A stretch of 64,000 nt of DNA from a bacterium (GTDB lineage: Bacteria > Omnitrophota > Gorgyraeia > Zapsychrales > Zapsychraceae). A program made the translations under genes and the position numbers. Location: positions 33,047-97,046 of the forward strand of contig JAUIER010000017.1 in NCBI GenBank assembly GCA_030429765.1. The letters are read 5' to 3'. Position 1 is the stretch's first letter; the number at the start of each line of letters is the position of its first letter. The notes beneath the pieces are model-generated. The model was not told where the DNA came from and ran no database searches. It saw only the letters and a list, made by a program, of their open reading frames with translations. Below, piece by piece: positions 63,150 to 64,000 of this stretch.

Positions 63150-64000
63150 TGTGCATTTCTCCTTCTTTGGAATAATCCATAGCTCCTAAAAGAGCGCTAA
63201 GTTCAGCTGATCGCTGATGTACATTGGCTACTTGACGATAGTAGGCCATTTGAAAATTTAGTAAAATACGTTGTGCATCAATTAAGGACAGAAAGTCTAC
63301 TTTGCCGGATTCATAACCCGATTTTGTGGCATTTAATGTTTGCACCGCTTTTGGAATTAAAGCATTCTTATACAATTCAGATTGGCGATAGGCATCGTGA
63401 AATTTATATTTCACTAAAGCCAATTTTGATAGCAATTCATTTTCTTTGTCCTCTTTTAAATGTTTCGCAGCATTCAGTGAAGCTTTAGCATCCTTAACGC
63501 CTGCATTGATACGATTAAGCCAAATTGGCACATTGACGGAAAACATGACCATTTGCGCATCCTTCCCGCTATCTGTTAACGATGGATTAATTGCACTCCC
63601 TGTTTCAATCTGAGTAAAGCCAACAGTTAAATCAGGTATATACTGCCTTTTGGCAAGCTTTACGGCATCCTTATTCTTCTCAATATTTTCATTCATCGCA
63701 CGCAGTTGAGGATTATTTTCCTTTAACGCCTCTATAAGTTTTTTAGTATTTTCATAATCCTTATGCATTGACACATCCTCAAGAACTTCCTCGGGCCACG
63801 GCAAGATATTTGTAGATGGTAAGTTTAATAGGGCATTCAATCTAGCTGTTAACGAGGTCCTTAAGTCCTCCAGACTAAGCAACTCATTTTCCAATTTACC
63901 CAACTCTACTTGTATCTTTAGCAAATCTTGATTTTCTTGTAATCCAGAGGCATACCTTTTTTGAGCAACGCTTTCAAAATTACTTAGTAGCTTCATATTC
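63139..64000 (-). CDS. cusC: CusC/TolC-family outer-membrane channel, element-borne copy (partial)
   Basis: The C-terminal ~287 residues are present, and the frame is open to the right edge. It starts within the alignment at NMKLLSNFESVAQKRYASG, so roughly 170 N-terminal residues, including the signal peptide, are outside the window. It shares the helical OEP hairpins of the chromosomal copy (TLNATKSGYESGKVDFLSLID). The upstream promoter and any second csoR would lie beyond the window. Confidence 0.88.
   Translation of the reverse strand, partial: NMKLLSNFESVAQKRYASGLQENQDLLKIQVELGKLENELLSLEDLRTSLTARLNALLNLPSTNILPWPEEVLEDVSMHKDYENTKKLIEALKENNPQLRAMNENIEKNKDAVKLAKRQYIPDLTVGFTQIETGSAINPSLTDSGKDAQMVMFSVNVPIWLNRINAGVKDAKASLNAAKHLKEDKENELLSKLALVKYKFHDAYRQSELYKNALIPKAVQTLNATKSGYESGKVDFLSLIDAQRILLNFQMAYYRQVANVHQRSAELSALLGAMDYSKEGEMHNAE

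Larger units (their letters stand above)
34674..64000. mobile_element. Integrative conjugative element (right end outside window)
   Basis: The left boundary is the tRNA-Val fragment next to an intact tyrosine integrase and an excisionase. Inside are a T4SS operon, a Replic_Relax-like protein, regulators, a CBASS operon, the antirestriction gene ardA and metal-resistance genes. Base composition is clearly AT-richer than the giant genes and cus operon to the left. The right attachment site is not in the window, so the extent of the cargo is unknown. That the second cus operon is element-borne is inferred from its position and composition. Confidence 0.75.

Noticed and set aside
1..64000. CRISPR arrays or insertion sequences
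   Set aside because: No regularly spaced short direct repeats, transposase genes or IS-like terminal repeats were seen on either strand.

Overview
The window looks like a bacterial chromosome, most likely Candidatus Omnitrophota or a nearby PVC-type lineage, into which an integrative conjugative element (ICE) has inserted. The lineage call is an inference. It rests on giant secreted proteins, and on a 2613-residue protein whose N-terminal block I associate from memory with Omnitrophota. Every convincing gene is on the minus strand, so transcription runs right to left.

(1) 1-22.6 kb, GC-rich. An exported protein of at least 4487 residues runs off the left edge. It is built of beta-strand repeats and five LamG-like domains. 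Its start codon overlaps (ATGA) the stop of a tyrosine-recombinase homologue that has lost its catalytic tyrosine. Upstream lies a 2613-residue exported chimera with acyltransferase-like, methyltransferase-like and Kdo-transferase-like segments.

(2) 22.8-26.3 kb, AT-richer. Five orphan genes: a DUF2314 protein, two small membrane-anchored proteins, a zincin-TPR protein and an unknown.

(3) 26.3-34.5 kb. A csoR-(small Cys-rich protein)-cusCBA copper/silver efflux operon. A CsoR-type operator sits exactly inside the 17-bp promoter spacer, and a terminator follows the operon.

(4) 34.67 kb to the right edge, AT-rich. The ICE starts at a tRNA-Val 3' fragment. Then come an intact tyrosine integrase, an excisionase, a compact type IV secretion system (VirD4, B10, B9, B8, B6, B5, lipoprotein, B3-B4, B2), a Replic_Relax-like protein preceded by a three-way-junction inverted repeat, and two regulators. 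Cargo follows: a type II CBASS operon with both an HNH-SAVED effector and an unusual membrane-anchored TIR protein, driven by a promoter with a terminator-containing leader; ardA behind a nested inverted repeat; and a second cusCBA operon with extra metal-handling genes and a K+-type channel. The second cusCBA copy mirrors the chromosomal one in protein sequence and junction lengths but is much more AT-rich. The right end of the ICE lies outside the window.

The most unusual items are the inactivated recombinase coupled to the giant adhesin gene, the TIR-membrane protein in a leader-controlled type II CBASS, the structured element before the T4SS operon, and the paired chromosomal and ICE-borne efflux operons.
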